Of a stretch of DNA of 64,000 nucleotides, positions 9,173-16,736 are shown one piece after another. The notes beneath the pieces are model-generated. The model saw nothing but the letters and a program-made list of their open reading frames with translations. It was not told the origin of the DNA and did not search any database. This DNA comes from Streptomyces yangpuensis (GTDB lineage: Bacteria; Actinomycetota; Actinomycetes; Streptomycetales; Streptomycetaceae). A program made the translations under genes and the position numbers. The stretch spans positions 639,088 through 703,087 of the forward strand of contig NZ_LBMK01000003.1 in assembly GCF_001005295.1 (NCBI RefSeq), read 5' to 3'. How positions within the stretch are numbered: position 1 is the first letter of the stretch; each line of letters begins with the position of its first letter.

Positions 9173-9392
9173 ATGACCGGTCAGGCAGCGCAGCAGCAGG
9201 GCAACCAGCGGCCGGGCGCTGCTGCGCGAGGTGCTGCGCCGGGCCCGCGAGGCCGGGGTGTCGGGCGCCCAGCTGGAGACCGCGTACGACAACACGGTCG
9301 CGCAGGGGCTGTACGAGGCGGAGGGCTTTGTCCGTGAGCAGTTCCACGTGTACTTCCACGACCTCGGCGCAGGGACTTTCGCCGGGGCGTGA
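9173..9392 (+). pseudogene. Remnant of a GNAT acetyltransferase (out-of-frame start plus C-terminal domain)
   Basis: An ATG at 9173 has a strong AGGGAGAGG site 4 nt upstream and encodes MTGQAAQQQGNQ, but its frame soon becomes nonsense. Shifting frame at about 9207 gives a clean protein segment to the stop at 9390-9392 that looks like the C-terminal third of a GNAT N-acetyltransferase: SGRALLREVLRRAREAG (acetyl-CoA loop and helix), then AQGLYEAEGFVREQ (the usual LYExxGF segment). The N-terminal half is missing, so this is a decayed gene rather than a simple sequencing slip. No start codon serves the intact frame. Confidence 0.6.
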
Positions 9393-9448
9393 AACATTTC
9401 CCGGCCGCCGTCGCGTCAGGGGAGTGAGACGGACGCGAGGGGGAGTGG

Positions 9449-9964
9449 ATGCGACAGGGCCGCAGAGACGGGTTCCGTGAATTCGCGGCAGGCCGGTCGG
9501 GGCACCTGTACCGGTCGGCATGTCTGCTGGCGAGCGGTGACACGCACCTCGCGGAGGACCTGGTGCAGGAGACCCTGGGCCGGATGTACCTGCACTGGGG
9601 CCGGATCTCCCGCGTGGACAATCCGGCGGCGTACGCACAGACGGTGCTCGTACGGGCCTACCTGACGCACCGGCGTCGCCGGTCGGCGGGGGAGCGCCCG
9701 GTCGGCGAGCTGCCGGACACCTCGGCGGTGGCGGCCGGCGGCGGTGATCCGGCGCTGCGGATGACCCTGCTGCAGGCGCTGGGGCGGCTGGCTCCCAAGG
9801 ACCGGGCGGTGCTGGTGCTGCGCTACTGGGAGGACCGCAGCGTCGAGGAGACCGCCGACGCGATGAACGTCAGCTCGGCGGCGGTCCGTACCCGCTGCTC
9901 GCGGGCGCTGGCCCGGCTGCGGGAGCAGCTGGGCGGCAGCCTCTCCGCCTTCGCGGAATTCTGA
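9449..9964 (+). CDS. SigE-family ECF RNA polymerase sigma factor
   Basis: A 171-residue extracytoplasmic-function sigma factor. Region 2 lies at about residues 15-80 (DLVQETLGRMYLHW, then YAQTVLVRAYLTHRRRR) and region 4 at 108-160 (LAPKDRAVLVLRYWEDRSVEE, helix-turn-helix, AVRTRCSRALARLRE). This is the actinobacterial SigE/SigK-like subfamily. The ATG at 9449 has GGGGGAG 5 nt upstream. The next gene, 66 bp downstream, encodes a membrane protein that is probably its partner. The target promoters are not identifiable here. Confidence 0.9.
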   Translation: MRQGRRDGFREFAAGRSGHLYRSACLLASGDTHLAEDLVQETLGRMYLHWGRISRVDNPAAYAQTVLVRAYLTHRRRRSAGERPVGELPDTSAVAAGGGDPALRMTLLQALGRLAPKDRAVLVLRYWEDRSVEETADAMNVSSAAVRTRCSRALARLREQLGGSLSAFAEF

Positions 9965-10030
9965 GGGCGCCGGACCGCCCGCGCCCCCCACGGCCCCTCC
10001 CCACCCCTGAAACGGAAGGTGTAGTTCCTC

Positions 10031-11317
10031 ATGCCCTTTGAAGATGATCTCGGCGCGGCCCTCCGGCGGACGGGGGAGGACTTCACGATCGACCGGCACG
10101 CCCTGGTGGACGCGGGCGAGGAGCGCGGCCGGCGGCTGGTGGCCCGCCGCCGGGCCGCGGTGATCGGGGGATCCGCACTGGCCCTGGCCCTGATCGCGAC
10201 CGCGGGCGCCTACACCGGGGGCCTCCTCGACGGCCCGGGCGGCGCGGACGGGGTCCAGGTCGCGGCGCAGCCGACACCGACCGGCGGGACCGGCGGGACC
10301 GGCGGCGCGCCGGACGCCGGGGCCGGGAAGGGGCGGACCGGCAGCGGCGCGGTCAGCGCGGAGCGGATGATGGCCAATCTGGAGAAGGCTCTGGCGGTCG
10401 AGGGCGGGAAGCTGGAGGCCAGGGCGGGGCGCGGCACGGAGAGCGAGGGCGGCGCGGCCGTCTCCGGCGTGTACGACGACGGGAAGGGCAAGGCGGCCAT
10501 CAGCGTCAGCCTCTCCCGCGTGGACCCCCTGGGCAGCCAGGCCGGCCAGCTGACGCAGTGCGGGGACAAGGCCGTCCAGGGCTACGACGACTGCCGGACC
10601 GAGCGACTGCCGGACGGCTCGAAGCTGCTGATCTTCAAGGGGTACGAGTACGCCGACCGCCGGGCGGACACCAAGTGCTGGCGGGCCGTGCTCGTCACCC
10701 CGGCGGGCTTCCTCGTCGAGGCCTCCGAGTGGAACGCCCCTGCGGAGAAGGACGCGGCCGTCACGCGGCCCGACCCGCCGCTGGGCAGTGCGCAGTTGAA
10801 GACCCTGGTCACCTCGCAGGTCTGGCGCCCGGCGCTGAACGACCTGCCGCCCGCCGAGCCCGATCCGGTGCAGCCGGGCGGCGGATCGGCCACGCCGCTG
10901 AAGGACCGCAGCGCCGCCGACGCGCTGGAGTCGCTGCTGGTCCCGGTCGGAATCCCGATCCTCTCCCGGGGCGGGGAGGGCTCGTACGGATACGCCGTGC
11001 TCGACGACGGCAAGGGCTACTCCCTGGTCCAGCTCAATGTCAGCAAGGGCGAGAGCACCTTGGACTTCGCCGGCGCCGACGTCACCACCGAGTCCGACGG
11101 CACGAAGGTCAAGATCACGCAGGGTTCCGCCGGGAAGGGCGAGGGCGTGGTCCAGTGGACCGTGGACACGCTGCGCGAGAACGGCCTGCGGGTGACGGTG
11201 TCCGCCTTCAACACCGGCAACCAGAACGGCGCCCCGACCCGCAGGACGCCCGCTCCCACACTGGAGCAGCTGAAGGGGATCGCACTCGCGCCGGGCTGGA
11301 ACCGCGACCGCAACTAA
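10031..11317 (+). CDS. Single-pass membrane protein, probable partner of the ECF sigma factor
   Basis: A 428-residue protein with a cytoplasmic N-terminus (residues 1-40, MPFEDDLGAALRRTGEDF), one transmembrane helix (41-62) and a large extracytoplasmic part with a Gly/Thr/Pro linker. The layout and the position directly after a SigE-family sigma gene fit an anti-sigma factor or sensor, but there is no zinc-binding HxxxCxxC motif. GGAAGG lies upstream of the ATG. It ends 14 bp from the convergent polymerase gene, and an A-rich stretch (taaaaaagg) follows its stop. Confidence 0.65.
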   Translation: MPFEDDLGAALRRTGEDFTIDRHALVDAGEERGRRLVARRRAAVIGGSALALALIATAGAYTGGLLDGPGGADGVQVAAQPTPTGGTGGTGGAPDAGAGKGRTGSGAVSAERMMANLEKALAVEGGKLEARAGRGTESEGGAAVSGVYDDGKGKAAISVSLSRVDPLGSQAGQLTQCGDKAVQGYDDCRTERLPDGSKLLIFKGYEYADRRADTKCWRAVLVTPAGFLVEASEWNAPAEKDAAVTRPDPPLGSAQLKTLVTSQVWRPALNDLPPAEPDPVQPGGGSATPLKDRSAADALESLLVPVGIPILSRGGEGSYGYAVLDDGKGYSLVQLNVSKGESTLDFAGADVTTESDGTKVKITQGSAGKGEGVVQWTVDTLRENGLRVTVSAFNTGNQNGAPTRRTPAPTLEQLKGIALAPGWNRDRN

Positions 11318-11331
11318 AAAAGGCAACGTGA

Positions 11332-13062
11332 TCATTTGGCGTCGGCGTAGCACTCCACGACCGCGATCGTGAACGGGAACCGGACCGGGGTGTCGCCGAA
11401 GGCGATCCGGCCGGCCCGGTCGCCGGCGGCGCGGATCGCCTCCACCACCGCCTCGGCCTCCTCGGCCGGGCAGTGCACCATCACCTCGTCGTGCTGGAAG
11501 AAAACCAGCTCCGCGCGCATCCCGGCGGTCGCCTGCCGCAGGGCCGCGAGCAGCAGCAGGGCCCAGTCGGCGGCGCTGCCCTGGACGACGAAGTTGCGGG
11601 TGAACCGGCCACGGGCCCGGCTGTTGGTGGAGGCGTAGCTCGGCGTCCAGCTCTCGTCCCGGTCCTGCCGGGTCCCGGCCTCGCCCTCCGGTTCCCCCTC
11701 GCCCGGGTCGACGCCGCCGTCGCCGGCCTCGTACCCCTCGCCGGAGCCGGCGGGCGGCGGGCAGGTGCGGCCGAGCCAGGTGCGGACGAGCCGGCCCTCC
11801 TCCCCGGCCTTCGCCGCGTCGTCCACGTACGCCACGGCCCGGGGGAACCGGCGGCGGAGCGCGGCCAGGTTCTTCAGGCCGTCCCCGGAGGTCTGCCCGT
11901 ACACGGCGCCGAGAACGGCGATCTTGGCCTGTTCCCGGTCGCCGGAGAAGCCCTGGCGGGAGACGGAGGTGTAGAGGTCCTCGGGCCGGCCGGCCACCTC
12001 CATGAAGGCGGGGTCGCGGGAGATCGCGGCGAGCACGCGCGGTTCCATCTGGTCGGCGTCGGCGACGACGAGCCGCCAGCCCGGATCGGCGACGACGGCC
12101 CGGCGGATCACCTTGGGGATCTGCAGGGCCCCGCCGCCGTTGGTGACCCAGCGGCCGGTGAGCGTGCCGCCGGGGACGAACTCCGGGCGGAACCGGCCTT
12201 CGTGGACCCAGTCGCCCAGCCAGGACCAGCCGTGGGCGGTGTAGATCCGGTACAGCTTCTTGTACTCGATCAACGGCTCCACGGCGGGATGGTCCAGCTC
12301 CTGGATCTCCCAGCGACGGGTGGACTTCAGCTTGATCCCGTCCTTGGCGAAGGCCCGGACGACCTCGGCGGGCAGGTCGGGGCGTACGCGCCGGCCGAAG
12401 GCCGCCGAGACGCGGTCGGCCAGCTCGGCGAGGCGCCTCGGCTCCCCGCCGCCCGCGTACCGCTCGCCGAGCAGCTCGGTCAGCAGGGCGCGGTGCACGT
12501 CGGCCCGCCAGGGCAGGCCGGCGCGGTGCATCTCGGCGGCGACGAGGAAGGCGGCCGACTCGGCGGCGACGAGCAGCCGCATCCGGCCGGGACGGTCGGT
12601 GGCGTCGAGCCGTCTCGCCTGGTCGGCGTGGACGGCGAGCAGGGCGTCCAGGGAGACCGGGGCGGGCTGCGGATCGAAGAGCGAGTCCTGGGCGCGGGGG
12701 TCGGCGGCGCGCTGCGGCGGATCGGGCGGTACGGGGGCGTCGTTCAGCCGCGCCCAGGCGGCGGCGGCCGAGCGGGGCTCGCCGGAGCGGCCCTCGTGGC
12801 CGAGGAGCAGCAGCTCGGCGTCCTCGATGTCGTGGCACCGCTCGACGCGGACGCCTGCCGCGAGCAGGCGCGGGTACACGGCGGCCGTGGAACGCCAGAC
12901 CCAGCGGGTGCCGGGAGGGGCGGAGCGGATCGCGTCGGCGGGGTCCCGGACGCGGAGCGGTGCCGCGGCCGCGGGGCGCGCGGATACCGGGGGCACGGGT
13001 GCGGCGTGCCACCACCCGTCGCCGTCCTCGGCGAGGGCCCACCGGGGAGTGCGGTCGCTCAT
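11332..13062 (-). CDS. Family A DNA polymerase of the actinobacterial 'bifunctional 3'-5' exonuclease/polymerase' type
   Basis: A 576-residue protein. The polymerase half (about 165-576) keeps motif A (ADADQMEPRVL, 334-344), motif B (REQAKIAVLGAVYG, 376-389) and motif C (FFQHDEVMVH, 521-530), so template-directed synthesis is plausible. The N-terminal 160 residues stand where an exonuclease domain would be, but no DEDD acidic tetrad is visible. Residues 434-475 form an acidic Gly/Glu-rich insertion between motifs B and C. The ATG at 13062 is chosen because MSDRTPRWALAED matches my memory of family starts. The family role, probably repair synthesis, is not established. Confidence 0.85.
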   Translation of the reverse strand: MSDRTPRWALAEDGDGWWHAAPVPPVSARPAAAAPLRVRDPADAIRSAPPGTRWVWRSTAAVYPRLLAAGVRVERCHDIEDAELLLLGHEGRSGEPRSAAAAWARLNDAPVPPDPPQRAADPRAQDSLFDPQPAPVSLDALLAVHADQARRLDATDRPGRMRLLVAAESAAFLVAAEMHRAGLPWRADVHRALLTELLGERYAGGGEPRRLAELADRVSAAFGRRVRPDLPAEVVRAFAKDGIKLKSTRRWEIQELDHPAVEPLIEYKKLYRIYTAHGWSWLGDWVHEGRFRPEFVPGGTLTGRWVTNGGGALQIPKVIRRAVVADPGWRLVVADADQMEPRVLAAISRDPAFMEVAGRPEDLYTSVSRQGFSGDREQAKIAVLGAVYGQTSGDGLKNLAALRRRFPRAVAYVDDAAKAGEEGRLVRTWLGRTCPPPAGSGEGYEAGDGGVDPGEGEPEGEAGTRQDRDESWTPSYASTNSRARGRFTRNFVVQGSAADWALLLLAALRQATAGMRAELVFFQHDEVMVHCPAEEAEAVVEAIRAAGDRAGRIAFGDTPVRFPFTIAVVECYADAK

Positions 13063-13258
13063 GGGTGCGAGTGTCCCACCGGGGTCCGACAGCGCCGGCG
13101 CGGCGGCCCGCGCCACCCCGGGCCCGCGGCCAGCCTGTCACCCGGCCTGGGGACACCACGGTGCCTCCCGTCCGGCACCGGCACCGGCACCGGGGCAGGA
13201 ACGCGGCCCGTCCCGGGCGGGCGGGGGCGCGGGTGGCGGACATGCCAAGCTGAGAGGT

Positions 13259-14440
13259 GTGACAGACCTTGCCGAGACCGTCGACCGAGCCTTCGCCGCA
13301 GCCCTCCACGCCCAGGACGACGCCGGGCTGGACACCGGCGCCTCACTGCTCGCCGCCGATCAGGGACGCTGGTCCGGGGTGGGCCGGGAGCTGCTGGCGC
13401 GCGGGGAGGCGTACGTACGGCAGGGCTGGGAGCGGGGCTGGCGGCCGGCCGACGTGCTGCGGCTGGTCCGCCGGGACCTCGACGAGCGGCACCTGCGGAT
13501 CACCGGGGACCTGATCGCCGCCGAGGCGCGCCGCTACGCCCGGCTGCCGGAGCGCTGGACCACCGCCGAGGTGTGGTGGAAGGGCGACGAGGAGTACGCC
13601 GACGCCCTCGCGCGGCGGGAGCGGGCCGACCGGTTCACCCTGGCCACCGCCTTCCTGGAGGTGCTGCGGCTGCTGATCCGGCTGCCCTCCGTCGAGCCGG
13701 TGGGGCCGCTGCCCGGCGACCCGGTCGACGCCCTCGCCGAGCACGCCCACATCGAGCCGCGCATGCTGGGCCGGATCCGGGCCCTGCTCGCCAAGGCCGA
13801 GGCGACCACCTACCCGGACGAGGCCGAGGCGCTGAGCGCCAAGGCCCAGGAGCTGATGGCCCGGCACACCGTCGACGAGGCCCTGCTCGCGGCGAGCGGC
13901 CAGCGCCCCGCCCAGCTGCCGACGGCCTGCCGGATCGGTGTCGAGCCGCCGTACGAGGAGGCGAAGGCGGTCCTGCTCGACGCGGTGGCCACCGCCAACC
14001 GCTGCCGGGCGGTGTGGAACAGCGGCTTCGAGTTCTCCACGGTGGTCGGCTTCGAGAGCGACCTGGAGGCGGTGGAGCTGCTGTACACCTCGCTCCTCGT
14101 GCAGGGAACGGCCGCGATGACCCGCGCGGAGGCCGCGCAGCGTTCCGGAGGACGCAAGCGGACGAAGACCTTCCGGCAGTCCTTCCTGCTCGCCTACGCC
14201 AGCCGGCTCGGCCACCGGCTCGCCGAGACGGCCGAGCACGCGGCGACGGAGGCCCCGGACAACCTGCCGGCCCTTGTGGCGTGCGACGTGGCGGTCACCT
14301 CCCGGGCCGAGGAGATGTTCCCGCGGACCACCACCACCCGGCTGCGCGGGGCCACCGACCACGCGGGCTGGGAGGACGGCACGGCGGCCGCCGACCGGGC
14401 CCACATGGCCGGCCGCCGCCGGCCGCTCCCCAACACCTAG
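13259..14440 (+). CDS. DUF2786 domain protein
   Basis: A 393-residue soluble protein starting MTDLAETVDRAFAAALHAQD from GTG 13259. Residues 167-207 (RIRALLAKAEATTYPDEAEA, then LMARHTVDEALL) are the DUF2786 signature. The C-terminal part is basic and helical. Function is unknown. It is divergent from the polymerase gene with 196 bp between them. The start codon has no clear ribosome binding site, and CAAGCT lies 7 nt upstream, so it may be leaderless. Confidence 0.8.
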   Translation: MTDLAETVDRAFAAALHAQDDAGLDTGASLLAADQGRWSGVGRELLARGEAYVRQGWERGWRPADVLRLVRRDLDERHLRITGDLIAAEARRYARLPERWTTAEVWWKGDEEYADALARRERADRFTLATAFLEVLRLLIRLPSVEPVGPLPGDPVDALAEHAHIEPRMLGRIRALLAKAEATTYPDEAEALSAKAQELMARHTVDEALLAASGQRPAQLPTACRIGVEPPYEEAKAVLLDAVATANRCRAVWNSGFEFSTVVGFESDLEAVELLYTSLLVQGTAAMTRAEAAQRSGGRKRTKTFRQSFLLAYASRLGHRLAETAEHAATEAPDNLPALVACDVAVTSRAEEMFPRTTTTRLRGATDHAGWEDGTAAADRAHMAGRRRPLPNT

Positions 14441-14487
14441 GTGTGCCGCCGGGGCCGGCGGACCTGTCTGTGATCATGGGAACACCC

Positions 14488-14506
14488 CGCGTGCACGTGC
14501 ATCTGC
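14488..14506 (+). promoter_or_regulatory. Palindromic operator candidate, copy 1 (upstream of DUF397 gene)
   Basis: CGCGTGCACGTGCATCTGC contains the perfect palindrome TGCACGTGCA (14492-14501). The same 19 bp occurs inverted at 15564-15582 in front of the regulator gene. Here it ends 25 bp before the TATGAT box of the DUF397 promoter, overlapping the expected -35. Confidence 0.65.
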
Positions 14507-14531
14507 GCATGCAGCAGCTGGTGAACACAGC

Positions 14532-14537
14532 TATGAT
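14532..14537 (+). promoter_or_regulatory. Candidate -10 (TATGAT) for the DUF397 gene
   Basis: TATGAT lies 37 nt before the GTG at 14575, leaving a leader of about 30 nt with a GGGGG ribosome binding site. The -35 zone is occupied by the palindromic operator, which would suit repression. Confidence 0.45.
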
Positions 14538-14574
14538 CCGGTGGAGTTGACATCTGCACTATCGGGGGCTTCCT

Positions 14575-14820
14575 GTGGACCACGCGTACAACGGGATGGC
14601 AGCTGCAGAACTCGCTTCCTTGTTTGAGCTGACGTGGCAGAAGAGCAGACACAGCAACTCGCAGGGTTCCTGCGTGGAGTTCGCGAAGCTGCCGGGAGGC
14701 GACGTCGCCATGCGCAATTCGCGCTTCCCTGACGGTCCGGCGCTCGTCTACACGCCGGCCGAGATAGAAGCCCTGCTCCTGGGCGTCAAGGACGGCGAGT
14801 TCGATCACCTGATCGGCTGA
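14575..14820 (+). CDS. DUF397 domain protein
   Basis: An 81-residue protein. Residues 18-75 (LTWQKSRHSNSQGSCVEFAK, MRNSRFPDGPALVYTP) are the DUF397 signature found in the small partner of WhiJ/AbaA-type regulator sets in Streptomyces; such proteins bind or antagonise the neighbouring XRE regulator. The GTG start has GGGGGCT upstream. It points at the RsbW-like ATPase gene, from which a perfect hairpin terminator separates it. Confidence 0.85.
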   Translation: MDHAYNGMAAAELASLFELTWQKSRHSNSQGSCVEFAKLPGGDVAMRNSRFPDGPALVYTPAEIEALLLGVKDGEFDHLIG

Positions 14821-14844
14821 CGGAACGGCGCACTCATCAAGCCA

Positions 14845-14854
14845 TGCACGTGCA
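14845..14854. promoter_or_regulatory. TGCACGTGCA palindrome, copy 2 (in the convergent gap)
   Basis: The same 10-bp palindrome as in copies 1 and 3, placed at the foot of the terminator between the DUF397 and ATPase genes. The flanks differ from the other two copies, so its role as an operator is less certain. Confidence 0.4.
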
Positions 14855-14893
14855 CTGGCCGGGACCGATCGCAGTGATCGGTCCCGGCCAGTG
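14853..14893. terminator. Bidirectional hairpin terminator
   Basis: An 18-bp perfect stem (CACTGGCCGGGACCGATC at 14853-14870, complement at 14876-14893) with a GCAGT loop, between the convergent DUF397 and ATPase genes. There is no U tract, as is usual in Streptomyces. Confidence 0.8.
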
Positions 14894-14917
14894 GTCGTCC
14901 TGACGGTCGCGCGCGGC

Positions 14918-15427
14918 TCAGTCGTGGAGCAGGAACAGCGCCCAGACCACCTTGCCGGTCAGCCGCCCCGCGAGCGGGTGCCAGCCCCAGCTGTCGCTGT
15001 AGGAGTCCACGAGGAACAGCCCCCGCCCGGACTCCAGGTCGAAGTTCTCCTCGGTCCGCTCCGGCGAGAAGGCCCCGCCGGGCCGGTCCTCGCTGGGGTC
15101 GCGCACCGCGCACACCAGCCGGGTGCTCCACCGCATCAGGTGCAGCCGTACCGGCGGCTCCGGCTCGCCGGCCGGACCGCGTGACTCCTCCGGCAGGGCA
15201 TGGCGCAGCGCGTTGGTGACGAGCTCGGAGACGACCAGGGCCACATCGTCGAAGCGTTCGTCGAGGCCCCACTGGGACAGTGTCGAGCGGGTGAAAGTAC
15301 GGGCGCCCCGCACCGCGTCGAACCGCGCGGGCAGAGCGCATGAGGCGGACCCGGAGACAGCCGTGGGGTCGACCGGGGGAAGCCCCTGCCGTAACGGCTC
15401 GAGCATGGTCGATCCATTCGTCCCCAT
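14918..15427 (-). CDS. RsbW-like ATP-binding regulatory protein (HATPase_c)
   Basis: A 169-residue GHKL-fold protein of the anti-sigma/serine kinase type. The N box is VVSELVTNALRHA and the glycine-rich region is LESGRGLFLVDSYSDSWGW; there is no histidine kinase dimerisation domain. Such proteins accompany DUF397 and XRE-DUF5753 genes in Streptomyces development-related sets. ATG 15427 is preferred because GGGAG lies 8 nt upstream; GTG 15436 overlaps that site and is the alternative. It is divergent from the XRE gene. Confidence 0.85.
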   Translation of the reverse strand: MGTNGSTMLEPLRQGLPPVDPTAVSGSASCALPARFDAVRGARTFTRSTLSQWGLDERFDDVALVVSELVTNALRHALPEESRGPAGEPEPPVRLHLMRWSTRLVCAVRDPSEDRPGGAFSPERTEENFDLESGRGLFLVDSYSDSWGWHPLAGRLTGKVVWALFLLHD

Positions 15428-15786
15428 GCGAGGCACTCCCGGGATTCGCGGACGAAGCGGTGGCTTGTGTCCAAAGAGAACTGCGGGGTGGGTCCCGCGC
15501 CGGCGCGAAGAGCACGCAGGTGCGCGGGGACCATCGTTCCGAATGCTCGGGCCGGATGCAAGGGCAGATGCACGTGCACGCGCCGGACCTGTCCGCTCAC
15601 GTGACGGTTCTTGCTCATTTCTTCCTACGCATACTTACGGACTTCTTTCCCCGCACCCGAGATTCCGTTACGGAACGAGTACGGCCCGATGCGTTTTGGT
15701 GGCAGACTGCGGCCTCTGGGGTGCGGGGGCCCCGCGACGCACGCGCACACCACGCGCACGCCAATGCGATGGGGAGGGCAGTACTA
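15428..15786. other. Divergent regulatory region between ATPase and XRE genes
   Basis: This 359-bp gap holds the inverted 19-bp operator copy at 15564-15582, a second unrelated palindrome (TTCCGTTACGGAA, 15663-15675) and a relatively AT-rich stretch (15610-15680) suited to promoters. No gene is supported inside it. Confidence 0.5.
15564..15582 (-). promoter_or_regulatory. Palindromic operator candidate, copy 3 (between ATPase and XRE genes)
   Basis: The reverse complement is CGCGTGCACGTGCATCTGC, identical over 19 bp to 14488-14506. It is 137 bp upstream of the ATPase start and 205 bp upstream of the XRE start. The likely binder is the XRE-DUF5753 protein next door (inference). Confidence 0.65.
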
Positions 15787-16647
15787 GTGACCGCAGAGAC
15801 AAGCGGTTCTGTGGTGCGCCGCATCCTCCTGGGCTCCCAGCTCAGGCGACTCCGAGAATCCCGCGGCATCACCCGTGAGGCGGCCGGCTACTCGATCCGC
15901 GCATCCGAATCGAAGATCAGCCGCTTGGAGTTGGGAAGGGTGAGCTTCAAGGCACGGGACGTGGAGGACCTCCTCACGCTCTACGGAGTCACGGACAGCA
16001 CCGAGCGCGAGTCCCTGCTGGGACTGGTCCGCGAGGCCAACGCGACCGGCTGGTGGCACAGTTACGGCGACGTCCTGCCGGGCTGGTTCCAGACGTACAT
16101 CGGGCTGGAGGGCGCCGCGTCGCTCATCCGTATCTACGAGGTGCAGTTCGTCCACGGCCTGCTGCAGACCGAGGCCTACGCCCACGCCGTCGTCAGCCGC
16201 GGCATGCCCGACGCCACCGCCGCCGAGATCGACCGCCGCGTCGCGCTGCGCCTGGAGCGGCAGAAGGTGCTCGTCTCCGAGAGCGCCCCCGTCTTCCACG
16301 CGGTCCTCGACGAGGCCGCGCTGCGCCGCCCGTACGGCGACCGCAACGTCATGCGCGGTCAGCTGGAGCACCTCATCGAGATCTCCGAGCGGCCCAACGT
16401 CCAGCTGCAGGTGATGCCCTTCTCCTTCGGCGGGCACGCGGGTGAGAGCGGGGCCTTCACCCTGCTGCGCTTCCCCGAGTCCGACCTGCAGGACATCGTC
16501 TATCTGGAACAGCTCACCAGTGCCCTCTACCTGGACAAGGACGAGGAAGTGGGGCAGTACGAGCGGGCGATGGAACGCCTGCAGGCCGACTGCCCCGATC
16601 CCGACCGGACCAGGGATCTTCTTCGCGGCCTACTCCAACTGTCTTGA
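15787..16647 (+). CDS. XRE-family regulator with DUF5753 domain (WhiJ/AbaA type)
   Basis: A 286-residue DNA-binding protein. A helix-turn-helix lies at about residues 15-70 (GSQLRRLRESRGITREAAGY, SESKISRLELGR), followed by the DUF5753 ligand/partner domain (about 85-275; SLIRIYEVQFVHGLLQTEAY). GTG 15787 is chosen because GGGGAGGG lies 8 nt upstream. With the DUF397 and RsbW-like genes it forms the set known from whiJ and abaA-like loci, which affects development and antibiotic production in Streptomyces. The repeated TGCACGTGCA sites are candidate targets. Confidence 0.9.
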   Translation: MTAETSGSVVRRILLGSQLRRLRESRGITREAAGYSIRASESKISRLELGRVSFKARDVEDLLTLYGVTDSTERESLLGLVREANATGWWHSYGDVLPGWFQTYIGLEGAASLIRIYEVQFVHGLLQTEAYAHAVVSRGMPDATAAEIDRRVALRLERQKVLVSESAPVFHAVLDEAALRRPYGDRNVMRGQLEHLIEISERPNVQLQVMPFSFGGHAGESGAFTLLRFPESDLQDIVYLEQLTSALYLDKDEEVGQYERAMERLQADCPDPDRTRDLLRGLLQLS

Positions 16648-16736
16648 TCCGCACGTAGTATGACGTCTGATCAGTGCATGATGACCGATCGGTCTCCGGT
16701 GCAGCGCACGGGTGCGCGCTCGCAGTAAGGGATGGC

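Noticed and set aside
13063..13258. Possible small gene between the polymerase and DUF2786 genes
   Set aside because: Several short open frames exist, but none has a ribosome binding site or protein-like composition; the gap is a divergent promoter region.
9416..13309. A long minus-strand frame across the sigma factor and polymerase genes
   Set aside because: It matches neither the polymerase frame nor any family, and both real genes have clear starts and motifs.
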